Positions 27,429-35,570 of a stretch of 64,000 bases of DNA are shown piece after piece (the stretch's first letter is position 1; every line of letters begins with the position of its first letter). Below the pieces are notes generated by a model that worked only from the letters and a program-made list of their open reading frames with translations, was not told the DNA's origin and ran no database searches. Origin of the DNA: Luminiphilus syltensis NOR5-1B (lineage in GTDB: Bacteria > Pseudomonadota > Gammaproteobacteria > Pseudomonadales > Halieaceae); contig NZ_DS999411.1 in the NCBI RefSeq assembly GCF_000158175.1, positions 2,215,784-2,279,783 of the forward strand. The letters are read 5' to 3'. The position numbers were made by a program, and so were the translations under genes.

Positions 27429-28436
27429 ATGGCCTTCATACGCGTCTTTCTTATTTTGTACTTCATGCTGATGGCTTCTGTCGCCGTGGGCCACGATGCG
27501 CGTCCCATTTATGTTGATATTCGTGAAGTGCAGCAGCACCAATTTGCTGTTCAGTGGAAGGCGCCATCATCCATGCCTGCCTCCGGCCTTCCGACTCTCA
27601 GTCTACCTTCTCTCTGTACTCAATCAGGCGCTAGCGTCTCGGGGCGCATCGGTGGTGCCTACACCGTTAGCGCCAGTTACGTCTGCACAGCTGGGCTTGC
27701 AGGTCAGCAATTAAGCCTTAAATACCCGGGAAACAATCCGGGGGTTAACACACTATTTCGTATCAGCCTGCTCAACGGTGAGGTCCGCAATCAGATTTTG
27801 CAGCCGGGTGAAGAAACGCTGGTGGTTGCCGAGGTGGAAAGTCTTACACGCGTCAGCGCACAATACGCCTGGCTGGGCATTGAGCATATCTTCCTTGGGC
27901 TCGATCACCTTCTGTTCGTCCTCTGCCTGGTTTTTATCGCCCGTTCGCCGCGGCGAATCCTCGTTACCATAACCGGCTTCACGGTAGCCCATTCGCTGAC
28001 ACTGGCGCTATCCACGCTTGGCTTTATCCAGCTGCCAATACCAGCGGTGGAAGCTGTCATCGCACTGAGCATCCTGTTCCTGGCTCACGAAATTGCCGTT
28101 GCTGACCGAAGTTCCTGGACGTGGCGCTATCCGGTTTTGGTATCCAGCTCCTTTGGTCTTTTGCACGGTTTTGGGTTTGCCGCTGTACTCGGTGATATTG
28201 GCTTACCTCAGACTGAGCTACCGGCGGCACTGCTTTTTTTCAATATCGGCGTGGAACTCGGGCAGATTGCATTCATAACATTGCTTATTCTCGGGATTGG
28301 CTCTGTCACACTTCTTCTCGGTCGTGCTCATGGTGCACTGCTGAATGGTCGCTACACGGGGCTCGCTGGCACTTATGTGATCGGGACCGTAGCCAGTTTC
28401 TGGTTGTTGCAACGCGTCTCGGCATTCTCGACGTGA
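27429..28436 (+). CDS. HupE/UreJ-family membrane protein with periplasmic domain
   Basis: A 335-residue protein. A signal or first helix (about 4-20, ending GHDA) precedes a periplasmic beta-rich domain (about 21-125) and then six or so membrane helices. The helical part carries the HupE/UreJ signature HIFLGLDH (H-x5-DH) and LLHGFGFA, residues linked to nickel transport in HupE and UreJ. No hydrogenase or urease gene is present, so the transported ion or molecule is open. The ATG at 27429 is preferred over an overlapping GTG at 27426. The two-base gap to the isomerase gene indicates an operon. Confidence 0.85.
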   Translation: MAFIRVFLILYFMLMASVAVGHDARPIYVDIREVQQHQFAVQWKAPSSMPASGLPTLSLPSLCTQSGASVSGRIGGAYTVSASYVCTAGLAGQQLSLKYPGNNPGVNTLFRISLLNGEVRNQILQPGEETLVVAEVESLTRVSAQYAWLGIEHIFLGLDHLLFVLCLVFIARSPRRILVTITGFTVAHSLTLALSTLGFIQLPIPAVEAVIALSILFLAHEIAVADRSSWTWRYPVLVSSSFGLLHGFGFAAVLGDIGLPQTELPAALLFFNIGVELGQIAFITLLILGIGSVTLLLGRAHGALLNGRYTGLAGTYVIGTVASFWLLQRVSAFST

Positions 28437-28558
28437 AAAAACTGACGAGAAAATGAGATTGTTTGTCACCCGCGATGGGTATTTTCAAGAGAATTTTTTC
28501 TGGCGAGCTCACGCTTGCCAATGTCGTTTATAAAATCACTGTCTATAGGGATTCCGTA

Positions 28559-29305
28559 ATGGGTAGAGTCGCAGGAAAAGTTGTCATTATCACCGGAGGA
28601 GCCTCTGGTCTTGGCGCGGCAGATGCGCGCCTCCTCTCTGGCGAGGGCGCCCGTGTTGTGCTGACGGACGTCGATCGGGAGCGGGGCGAGGCGCTTGCGG
28701 CAGAGCTGGAGGGTGCGCTGTTCATTGAGCATGATGTGCGTGATGAGGCCGCCTGGCAGCACGTGATTGCGACAACAGTTGAGCGGCTCGGTGGACTCGA
28801 TGTGCTGGTCAATAACGCGGGTCTCGTAAAATTTGGCTCGGTTGAAGAAACCACGCTCGAGGAGTATCGGCTGCTTAATTCCGTCATGTCGGAGGGAACC
28901 TTTCTCGGTTGCAAATATGCCGTACCTGCAATGGCACAGTCTGGAGGGGGATCGATTATTAATATCTCTTCTGTTGCCGCCCTAAAAGGCGTCGGGGCAA
29001 TTGTGGCCTATACCGCCGCGAAGGGAGCGATACGTGCAATGACACGTTCTGTGGCGGTGCACTGTCAGGAAAGGAAGTACAATATTCGTTGTAATGTCGT
29101 ACTGCCCGGAGCCCACGACACACCGATGACTCGAGCTGCGCTGGCTGAACTTCCATCCGAGGAAGAGGGTCTTAATCAGATACAACAGCATGGGCAGGGA
29201 AGGCCTGAAGACGTGGCACGCCTGGTGCTTTTCCTGGCGTCCGAGGAGTCATGCCACATTACCGGTTCGGAGCTGGTAATTGATAACGGTGAAACTATGA
29301 GGTGA
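28559..29305 (+). CDS. Short-chain dehydrogenase/reductase (SDR)
   Basis: A 248-residue classical SDR. The cofactor motif is TGGASGLG (about 12-19) with D37 at the end of the second strand, which favours NAD(H). NNAG lies at 85-88, and the catalytic residues are S138, Y151 and K155 (YTAAK). The pattern is close to 3-hydroxysteroid or cyclic-alcohol dehydrogenases of the family, though the substrate cannot be fixed. The start at 28559 has TAGGG upstream and is the natural SDR N-terminus; the frame is open 32 codons upstream. It precedes a Rieske oxygenase and probably acts in the same catabolic route. Confidence 0.9.
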   Translation: MGRVAGKVVIITGGASGLGAADARLLSGEGARVVLTDVDRERGEALAAELEGALFIEHDVRDEAAWQHVIATTVERLGGLDVLVNNAGLVKFGSVEETTLEEYRLLNSVMSEGTFLGCKYAVPAMAQSGGGSIINISSVAALKGVGAIVAYTAAKGAIRAMTRSVAVHCQERKYNIRCNVVLPGAHDTPMTRAALAELPSEEEGLNQIQQHGQGRPEDVARLVLFLASEESCHITGSELVIDNGETMR

Positions 29306-29380
29306 CAAACACAGGCTCGATGAGAATTAACTCGCGCCAGTGTCACCACGATTCAACATATGGATATTTCTGGAGGATTT

Positions 29381-30724
29381 ATGAGCAGTCAAAGCACGCA
29401 TCCACAGACCATGGACGGACGCGATCCGTCTCATCTTCGTGGCGATGCCATCACCGGCGATCGGTACTACTCGAAAGAATTTGCCGAGAAGGAATGGGAG
29501 CACCTCTGGACGCGGATCTGGCATATCGCCGGGCGCCTCGCCGATATTCCCGAGCCCGGCGACTACGTCGTTCACAACTTTCTGAAAGAATCTGTTATCG
29601 CGGTGCGCCAGGATGATGGCTCGGTGCGCGCGTTCTACAACAGCTGCCGCCACCGCGGTATGCGGCTGGTTCATGACGACAGCTCCACCGAAGAATTCGT
29701 TTGCCCCTACCACGGCTGGCGTTACGCCAAGGATGGTCTGCTGGTTCATGCTCAGGACTCGGACGTGGATTTCCCCCAGGGAGATCCCTGCGGAAAACTG
29801 CGCCTGAACGAGCTTCGCTGCGACACTTGGGGCGGGTTTGTCTGGTACACGATGGACGACAATGCCCCGACGCTTGCCGACTATCTGGATCCGATGCCCG
29901 AAGTCGCCAAGAACTACCCCATGGACACCGCGGTGCGTGTTGCGTGGTATCGGGTGAAGATAAATGCCAACTGGAAGTTCGTTACCGACAATTTCAGCGA
30001 GAGCTATCACACCCGCACCGCGCACCCGCAAGTGCCCCCCTGGATAGACCAGGATGTCGATTCCGCGCGCCATGAAATGTGGCCCAAGGGGCACGGTCGC
30101 ACGGTGCAGCCGATGCACCCCTCCATATCCGACCGGCCAGCCGATGGACGCAATGTAATGTTCGAGGCGGTGTTGCGACAATGGGATATCGACCCCGATA
30201 GCTACGACAGCTACGAAGAGTTTGCGTTTCAGGGCTGGAAAGACCTCAAGGCGGCAAAGCAAAAGCTGTGGCGGGAGAAGGGCTATGTGCACTATGAGCA
30301 TATGAACGATGAGGAGATCACCGACAGTCCCCACACCGTGATCTTCCCCAACGTAACCATCAGTTTTCTGCCTGACAATCTCGTTTTCTTCCGCTCAGAG
30401 CCGTGTCCGGACGATCCGGAAAAGTGCTACTTCGACCTGTGGTGCATGGCGTTTCCGGTAGAAGGGCAGACCGAGGTGGAATCCATTATGGCGGGCCCCA
30501 AGCCGCTTGAAGAAGTGGCGGTCTGCGAGCATCGGGATTTTGACGGCGGACAGGGAATCCCCGAATTGGCGGGCCAGATCGTCTACCAGGACATGAGCCT
30601 CGCCGAGGCGATGCAGGCGGGGATGCACAGCAAAGGCTATACCGACGCCGTGCTCTCAGGGCAGGAAACCCGAGTGCGGTTTTTCCACGAAGTGCTCAAC
30701 GATTATCTTGAAGGGAGACGCTGA
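29381..30724 (+). CDS. Rieske non-heme iron oxygenase, large (alpha) subunit
   Basis: A 447-residue ring-hydroxylating-type oxygenase. The Rieske [2Fe-2S] site is C89-x-H91 and C108-x2-H111 (CRHRGMRLV and CPYHGW). The catalytic iron region is DNFSESYHTRTAHP, with two histidines five apart as in known alpha subunits; the third acidic ligand would be in the C-terminal half. The start at 29381 is fixed by GGAGG ten bases upstream. Electrons would come from a ferredoxin or reductase not encoded here. The next gene, one base after the stop, is a SnoaL-like protein that could serve as a beta-type subunit. Substrate unknown; aromatic or polycyclic compounds are typical. Confidence 0.92.
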   Translation: MSSQSTHPQTMDGRDPSHLRGDAITGDRYYSKEFAEKEWEHLWTRIWHIAGRLADIPEPGDYVVHNFLKESVIAVRQDDGSVRAFYNSCRHRGMRLVHDDSSTEEFVCPYHGWRYAKDGLLVHAQDSDVDFPQGDPCGKLRLNELRCDTWGGFVWYTMDDNAPTLADYLDPMPEVAKNYPMDTAVRVAWYRVKINANWKFVTDNFSESYHTRTAHPQVPPWIDQDVDSARHEMWPKGHGRTVQPMHPSISDRPADGRNVMFEAVLRQWDIDPDSYDSYEEFAFQGWKDLKAAKQKLWREKGYVHYEHMNDEEITDSPHTVIFPNVTISFLPDNLVFFRSEPCPDDPEKCYFDLWCMAFPVEGQTEVESIMAGPKPLEEVAVCEHRDFDGGQGIPELAGQIVYQDMSLAEAMQAGMHSKGYTDAVLSGQETRVRFFHEVLNDYLEGRR

Positions 30725-30725
30725 A

Positions 30726-31172
30726 ATGGCCTTTACCGGACCACTGGAAGATCGCCTTGCGATTCGTGAACTGATGAACACCCACGCCCACGGTGTAATG
30801 ACCAAGGATCCCGAAATCTGGGGTTCCATCTGGGCCGAGGAGGCGCATTGGGAGCTTTTGGAGTACCCGGATCTGGGCGGGTTTGATGGCAAGGACACCA
30901 TTCTTGGCGCCTGGGTGGAATCGATGAAGGTCTATGGCCTCAATGATATGGCCAAGCCGATGGTGTATTTCATGGAGCCGGGTGCGATTACGGTGGACGG
31001 CGATAGGGCAGAAGCTGTCGCCTACACCCATGAGGTGTATCAGCACCCGGAGACGCGCAAGATCGTGCGCTGCACCGGGCGCTATGATGACAAACTGGAA
31101 AAACGCGACGGTCAGTGGCTATTCGTTTACCGCGCTTACGGCATTGTGCACGAGCAGATCAGCGACGCCTAG
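30726..31172 (+). CDS. SnoaL/NTF2-like protein, possible dioxygenase small subunit
   Basis: A 148-residue protein of the cone-shaped NTF2-like fold (LEDRLAIRELMNTHAHGVMTKDPEIWGSIWAEEAHWEL). This superfamily includes beta subunits of ring-hydroxylating dioxygenases, SnoaL cyclases and small dehydratases. Its start (30726) lies two bases after the alpha-subunit stop with GGGAGA upstream, which makes a joint role with the Rieske protein likely. Sequence alone does not separate a structural beta subunit from a separate isomerase or dehydratase. Confidence 0.75.
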   Translation: MAFTGPLEDRLAIRELMNTHAHGVMTKDPEIWGSIWAEEAHWELLEYPDLGGFDGKDTILGAWVESMKVYGLNDMAKPMVYFMEPGAITVDGDRAEAVAYTHEVYQHPETRKIVRCTGRYDDKLEKRDGQWLFVYRAYGIVHEQISDA

Positions 31173-31229
31173 CTAGGGCCTCGCTGGTGCTGATGCAAAC
31201 GAGGAGGGTGCACAGCATCGAACTCGACA

Positions 31230-31364
31230 AAACGGATCATCGGGCTGCTGGTCGACTACGGCATTAAGACGAGCGACCCACTCGAGATCAAGGGTCTGGG
31301 GCAGAAAGGCGACCTCCGCCCTGTGATGGCTGCTGATTTCATCGTCGTAAAGCGTGCGTTTCAT
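31230..31364 (-). pseudogene. Remnant of a phytanoyl-CoA-dioxygenase-like gene (N-terminus)
   Basis: From an ATG at 31364 the minus strand reads MKRTLYDDEISSHHRAEVAF and then LPQTLDLEWVARLNAVVDQQ. This resembles the first 45 residues of PhyH-type 2OG dioxygenases (start, short helix, strand, then LDxEWVARL). After about residue 45 the resemblance stops and the frame ends within 20 codons, so the catalytic domain is missing. I read it as a deletion remnant; the match is from memory of the family and needs a search. The surrounding stretch (31173-31507) otherwise holds no gene I can support. Confidence 0.4.
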
Positions 31365-31507
31365 AGTGTGATCACGCTGTAAAGCTGTCGTTACCTGTTA
31401 TTCGACGTCTATGCGATGGTGCGGGCGTAGTAATGCCGCAGCGTTTCACATGCCGGGGTTTCTCGCCCGCTGGCGTGTTGGTGTCGGCCAGGCGTGCTCG
31501 CGTTACA

Positions 31508-33052
31508 ATGGTGTCTCTAACGTCAGCAACCGGAGGTGGCGCAATCCGCAGGTTCAGCATTCGGTTTCTCCCGCGTGTCGAGCGGGGTCCATGGTGCAAC
31601 GCGCGCAGCCGTTCCGTTTTGACGGCCTTTGGCGCTGTTGTTTTTGGGGCTGCGTTGCTGCTTGCCGCGCTCGACGGCAAGACCGTCAGCGCTCAGCCCG
31701 AGCAGCGCAGCGTTTTTCTGCTGACGGTCGCTGACGCCATCACGCCCGCGACAATGGACTATGTGCAGCGCGGCATCGCCTATGCCGAGTCCGAGGGCGC
31801 TGAGCTGCTGATCATCGCGCTGGATACCCCGGGCGGCCTCATGGCATCAACCCACGATCTGATTAAGTCGATTCTTGCCTCCAGGGTTCCTGTCGCTACC
31901 TACGTCTATCCCTCAGGATCACGAGCTGCCAGCGCCGGTGCATATATCGTCCTCGCCAGCCACGTGGCAGCCATGGCCCCGGCGACACATATTGGTTCGG
32001 CCACGCCCGTTCAGATTGGCGGGTTGCCGAGTCTGCCGTCAGATGATGCACCGGTAACCCCTGAGGCTCCGATGGAGCAGGGGGCCGAACCTCAGAACCT
32101 CCCGGCCCAGTCGCCTTCTGCAGCGGCGCCATCGGCGATGGAGCGCAAGGTGCTCGAAGATGCGGTGAGCTATATCCGTGAGCTCGCTGCCCGCCACGAT
32201 CGCAACTCAGACTGGGCCGAACGCGCGGTACGCGATGCCGCAAATCTCGGCGCGCAGGAGGCGCTCGCGCAAAACGTTATTGATCTTGTCGCCGACGATA
32301 TCGACGAGCTTCTGCAAGCCATCGATGGCAGGGTTGTGCGTATGGCTTACGGAGAGGTGACCCTGACTACCGCCGACTTGGTCGTTCAACGTATGGACCC
32401 GGACTGGCGCACGCGTCTGCTGTCGGTGATCACGGATCCGAATATCGCCTACTTCCTGTTGCTGATCGGTTTTTATGGTCTGGTTTTTGAGTTTGCCAAT
32501 CCCGGGAGCCTGTTTCCAGGCGTTTTCGGTGCAACCTGTCTGTTGCTGGCGCTGTTTGCCTTCCAAATCCTGTCGGTGAATTACGCGGGTCTTGCGCTGA
32601 TATTTCTCGGTCTGGCGTTCATCGTTGGTGAGGCGTTTATTCCCAGCTTCGGCGTGCTGGGTATTGGCGGGATTGCGGCGTTCGTGGCGGGTTCTGTGAT
32701 CCTCATGGATGGGACCAATCAGGCCGTTTCACTGCCTGCCGTTGGTGGGGTGGGTGCGATTGGCGCCGGCTTCCTGCTGTGGGTGCTAACCCGACTGACG
32801 ACGCTGCGGCGTCGCAGGCCTGTTTACGGTGTCGAGCATTTCACCGACGAGTCGGCGACCGCGGAAGACGACTTTGAGCAGGACCAGGGTCGTTTCTTTG
32901 GTTTTGTGCATATGAGTGGCGAGCGTTGGCGTGCGGTCAGCGAACGGCCGGTGAGCGCTGGTCAATCGCTTCAGGTACTTGGGGTCACGGGTTTGACGGT
33001 GCGGGTAGCACCTGCAGCCAGGAAAACACCCGGAGATGGCTCTAATTCTTAA
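31508..33052 (+). CDS. NfeD-family membrane serine protease (long form)
   Basis: A membrane protein of about 514 residues. After an export signal ([26 protein letters not shown]) comes a ClpP-like protease domain with [10 protein letters not shown] and the catalytic serine in [13 protein letters not shown]; the lysine is likely that in [10 protein letters not shown]. Then four membrane helices ([21 protein letters not shown] and following) and a C-terminal OB-fold NfeD domain. Known long NfeD proteins cleave the C-terminus of partner stomatins. The stomatin gene follows 17 bases later. The start is uncertain: ATG at 31508 is used here, the frame is open from 31433, and a TTG closer to the signal is also possible. 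Confidence 0.88.
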   Translation: MVSLTSATGGGAIRRFSIRFLPRVERGPWCNARSRSVLTAFGAVVFGAALLLAALDGKTVSAQPEQRSVFLLTVADAITPATMDYVQRGIAYAESEGAELLIIALDTPGGLMASTHDLIKSILASRVPVATYVYPSGSRAASAGAYIVLASHVAAMAPATHIGSATPVQIGGLPSLPSDDAPVTPEAPMEQGAEPQNLPAQSPSAAAPSAMERKVLEDAVSYIRELAARHDRNSDWAERAVRDAANLGAQEALAQNVIDLVADDIDELLQAIDGRVVRMAYGEVTLTTADLVVQRMDPDWRTRLLSVITDPNIAYFLLLIGFYGLVFEFANPGSLFPGVFGATCLLLALFAFQILSVNYAGLALIFLGLAFIVGEAFIPSFGVLGIGGIAAFVAGSVILMDGTNQAVSLPAVGGVGAIGAGFLLWVLTRLTTLRRRRPVYGVEHFTDESATAEDDFEQDQGRFFGFVHMSGERWRAVSERPVSAGQSLQVLGVTGLTVRVAPAARKTPGDGSNS

Positions 33053-33069
33053 TTATTGAGGAGAACATT

Positions 33070-33879
33070 ATGCCCGTCGATCTGCTTGGAAATATCGCGC
33101 CGTACTTTGCGCCAATTGTGGTGCTGGTGCTCATACTGGCATCGTCGATCAAGATCGTGCCCGAGTACCAGCGGGCGGTGGTGTTTTTTCTCGGCCGGTT
33201 TCAGGGCGTGAAAGGCCCCGGGCTGATTATTGTCATCCCGGGAGTCCAGCAGATGCAGCGGGTTGATCTTCGGGTTATCACCCTCGACGTTCCCAGTCAG
33301 GATGTCATATCTCGTGATAACGTCACCGTCCATGTCAATGCGGTACTGTATTTTCGGGTGATTGACCCGGAGCGCGCAGTGATTCGCGTTGAGGATTTTG
33401 GTGTCGCCACCAGCCAACTGGCGCAGACCACCCTGCGCTCGGTACTCGGCAAGCATGATCTCGACGAGATGCTTTCGGAGCGGGACAAGCTGAACAGGGA
33501 TGTGCAGGAAATTATCGACGCACAAACCGAGGAGTGGGGCATCAAGGTGGCTAACGTTGAGATCAAACAGGTCGATCTTAACGAGTCGATGATTCGCGCC
33601 ATCGGCCGGCAGGCCGAGGCTGAGCGCGAGCGGCGGGCCAAGGTGATTCACGCAGAAGGGGAACTTCAGGCTTCGCAAAAACTGCTGGAAGCGGCTCAGG
33701 TGATGTCCAAGAGTTCGGGCTCAATGCAGCTGCGCTATCTGCAGACCCTCGCGGATATGAGTAATTCCAATTCATCGACGGTGGTTTTTCCGCTGCCCAT
33801 AGAAATTATGGAGACCTTCAAAAAGATGGCAGCGGTTACCGATTCGCCGACGGATCACGCCCCGGTAAAGCCCGACTGA
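33070..33879 (+). CDS. Stomatin/slipin (SPFH-domain) membrane protein
   Basis: A 269-residue protein with an N-terminal membrane hairpin ([18 protein letters not shown]), the SPFH domain ([28 protein letters not shown] through about residue 170) and a coiled-coil C-terminus ([20 protein letters not shown]). Slipins form oligomers at the inner membrane and organise membrane domains or regulate proteases. GAGGAG precedes the ATG. It forms the well-known NfeD-stomatin operon pair with the upstream gene, and its C-terminus ([10 protein letters not shown]) is the region NfeD-type proteases are known to cut in archaeal homologs. Confidence 0.93.
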   Translation: MPVDLLGNIAPYFAPIVVLVLILASSIKIVPEYQRAVVFFLGRFQGVKGPGLIIVIPGVQQMQRVDLRVITLDVPSQDVISRDNVTVHVNAVLYFRVIDPERAVIRVEDFGVATSQLAQTTLRSVLGKHDLDEMLSERDKLNRDVQEIIDAQTEEWGIKVANVEIKQVDLNESMIRAIGRQAEAERERRAKVIHAEGELQASQKLLEAAQVMSKSSGSMQLRYLQTLADMSNSNSSTVVFPLPIEIMETFKKMAAVTDSPTDHAPVKPD

Positions 33880-34070
33880 ATCGATCCTGATGCCATGCCG
33901 GAGAGGGGGTGGCTGACCTGGCTGACTGTCAAATAAGTACGCCACTAAGAAAACGAGAAGGGTGCTACCGAGGGGTAGTCCGTGTAGTCGGTATCCGATC
34001 GGTCAGAGCTTTTGTTATCCGTGAAGCCCGACCAATAGGTGAGTGTGCCGCCCAGCGTCTCGTAGTCGAT

Positions 34071-34319
34071 CTAAAAGGTGCCAAATCGCTGTGTCTGTTC
34101 CATTCCTGGAAACGGTTTGCCCGTGGCTGGATCCAGTGAAAAGTCTATCTCTTGCTCGCTTGCATCGAGTTCGCCAATGACGACCCTGCGGGTCGTGTCA
34201 GTGCCGGGTACGGGCAGACGATCGTTATAGGTGGATAACTCGGAAGCAGTTTGACTGTATTCCTCGTCGCTCTGCTGGTGGCGCCCATACACTTTCAGGC
34301 GCTCAGAGGGGGTCCGCAA
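34071..34319 (-). pseudogene. Possible gene fragment beside a direct repeat
   Basis: The minus-strand frame reads RTPSERLKVYGRHQQSDEEY and continues polar to its stop, for 82 codons. No ATG or GTG start is present; the frame opens with TTG just after a stop that lies inside the first copy of the direct repeat at 34327. It could be the C-terminal tail of a disrupted gene. I do not recognise a family. It is part of a roughly 530-base stretch (33880-34411) with no intact gene. Confidence 0.25.
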
Positions 34320-34326
34320 CAGTTTT

Positions 34327-34387
34327 CGGGAAACCTAGATCAGTCCAAAAATAGGCCGAAAGTGTCCGGGAAACCTAGATCAGTCCA
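34327..34387. repeat. Direct repeat with 40-base period (insertion-sequence-end-like)
   Basis: A 21-base unit beginning CGGGAAACC and ending CAGTCCA occurs exactly at 34327-34347 and 34367-34387. The second copy is preceded by AGTGTC, so it reads like an insertion-sequence terminus starting TGTCCGGG. A shorter related string (CTAGATTAGTCCA, one mismatch) lies at 20905-20917. No transposase gene is nearby. The repeat sits between two gene fragments, as a deletion or excision scar would. Confidence 0.5.
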
Positions 34388-34411
34388 TACCACCTAAAAA
34401 AGCGTCCGGAT

Positions 34412-34714
34412 TCATTTAACCACTACGGACTGCCAGAAGTCGATTTCGGCATCGCGAAGCAGCACTTCAAAGCGCATGCGAATTTCGTGGATTCGGTTAT
34501 ACAGCGCCTCGAGTTTGCTGCCCTTATCGACAATTTGTGCGAACTGTAGTGCGGCATCGGCCTCACCGCTGGTGGTCTCAAGTTGATAGCTCAGGTAGGC
34601 GGTGACAGCTGTGAGCAACAGTATGGATGCGGCTGCCATAAGCCCCATTAGCGTACGAAATCGGAAGCGCGAGGGCGTATTTTCGGTGCTGGGTGTTGTA
34701 GCGCCAGAATTCAT
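34412..34714 (-). CDS. Short membrane protein, probable truncated sensor
   Basis: A 100-residue product with one membrane helix (TLMGLMAAASILLLTAVTAYLSY, about 21-43) followed by a helical stretch (EADAALQFAQIVDKGSKLEALYNRIHEIRMRF) like the start of a periplasmic sensing domain in chemoreceptors or signalling enzymes. It ends after only about 55 residues beyond the helix, just short of the direct repeat at 34367-34387. The most likely reading is the N-terminus of a larger signal-transduction gene cut by a rearrangement. No good ribosome site is seen upstream. Confidence 0.4.
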   Translation of the reverse strand: MNSGATTPSTENTPSRFRFRTLMGLMAAASILLLTAVTAYLSYQLETTSGEADAALQFAQIVDKGSKLEALYNRIHEIRMRFEVLLRDAEIDFWQSVVVK

Positions 34715-34858
34715 CGTACCGTACTTGTACTGATTGGACAGCAGCTACCATCGCACGGTGGTGACGCGGAGTGAGTTGAGATACCGGTGAAAAAAGCTTA
34801 TCTACCTGAACGCATCGACGAGTTTTAGCTTAAAAAAGCTATAGATTTAAGATTTTTT

Positions 34859-34872
34859 ATACAGCACTGTAT
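34859..34872. promoter_or_regulatory. Palindrome upstream of the TetR gene (possible operator)
   Basis: ATACAG (34859-34864) and CTGTAT (34867-34872) are exact inverted arms separated by CA, ending 38 bases before the TetR start, in an AT-rich stretch that probably holds its promoter. TetR proteins commonly bind such a site to repress their own gene. Confidence 0.4.
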
Positions 34873-34910
34873 GATCGGGCGTCGGGGCCTGCTAATGGAG
34901 TATAAACACC

Positions 34911-35570
34911 ATGGGAACACGTGAGACGAAGTCCAGGATTCTGGACGCCGCACTCGAGTTGTTCAATACATCAAGTACCTCAGACATTTCGGCGAACCGC
35001 GTTGCTGAGGCCGCCGGAATCAGCCGTGGCAATCTGCATTATCACTACGCCTCCAAAGAAGAGATTGTTCTCGATCTTTGGAATCGTATCGAGGCCGAGA
35101 TGGGAGAATGGTCCAAGAACCCGATGTCGCCTACGCTGGAGAATATGGCGTTGATGGCCCTGCGGCAGTTTCGCCTGATATGGCGTTACCGATTTTTTTA
35201 CCAGGAGCTCAACGTATTACTCGAGCGCGATACTGAGCTTCGATACCGGTTCACGCGCGCCCGACAAAAGCGCATGGAAGATGTCTTTGTGTTCTTCCGT
35301 CAACTCGCCAACGCTGGATTTCTGCGGTCCGACCTCAGCGACCGACAGCTTAGGCGGCTGATCAAGATTTCCTGGCTGGTATCCGATTTTTGGCTCAGCT
35401 TTGTTCGGGTCGAGGACGAGGTCATTGATATCGGAACGATGGAGGACGGATTCAAGCTGATAGTGCAACTGTTTGAACCAGTAATGACCGACAGGGGCAA
35501 GCGGGGGATACCCTTATCACTAAGGGCATTTTCGCTGGACCCTACCGATTTTACGCAACGCTCAGCGTAG
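34911..35570 (+). CDS. TetR-family transcriptional regulator
   Basis: A 219-residue regulator. The N-terminal helix-turn-helix domain (about 5-55) has TKSRILDAALELFN, SANRVAEAAGISRGNLHYHYASKEEIV. The C-terminal ligand domain is helical with many aromatic residues (WRYRFFYQELN, FWLSFVRVED). It overlaps the convergent amidohydrolase gene by nine bases at its 3' end. Its targets are not visible; the palindrome upstream suggests autoregulation, and the two amidohydrolases plus TonB receptor next door are candidates by position. Confidence 0.9.
   Translation: MGTRETKSRILDAALELFNTSSTSDISANRVAEAAGISRGNLHYHYASKEEIVLDLWNRIEAEMGEWSKNPMSPTLENMALMALRQFRLIWRYRFFYQELNVLLERDTELRYRFTRARQKRMEDVFVFFRQLANAGFLRSDLSDRQLRRLIKISWLVSDFWLSFVRVEDEVIDIGTMEDGFKLIVQLFEPVMTDRGKRGIPLSLRAFSLDPTDFTQRSA

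Noticed and set aside
27429-28436. A nickel transporter for hydrogenase or urease
   Set aside because: The HupE/UreJ signature is present, but neither enzyme is encoded nearby and the protein has an added periplasmic domain, so the ion is left open.
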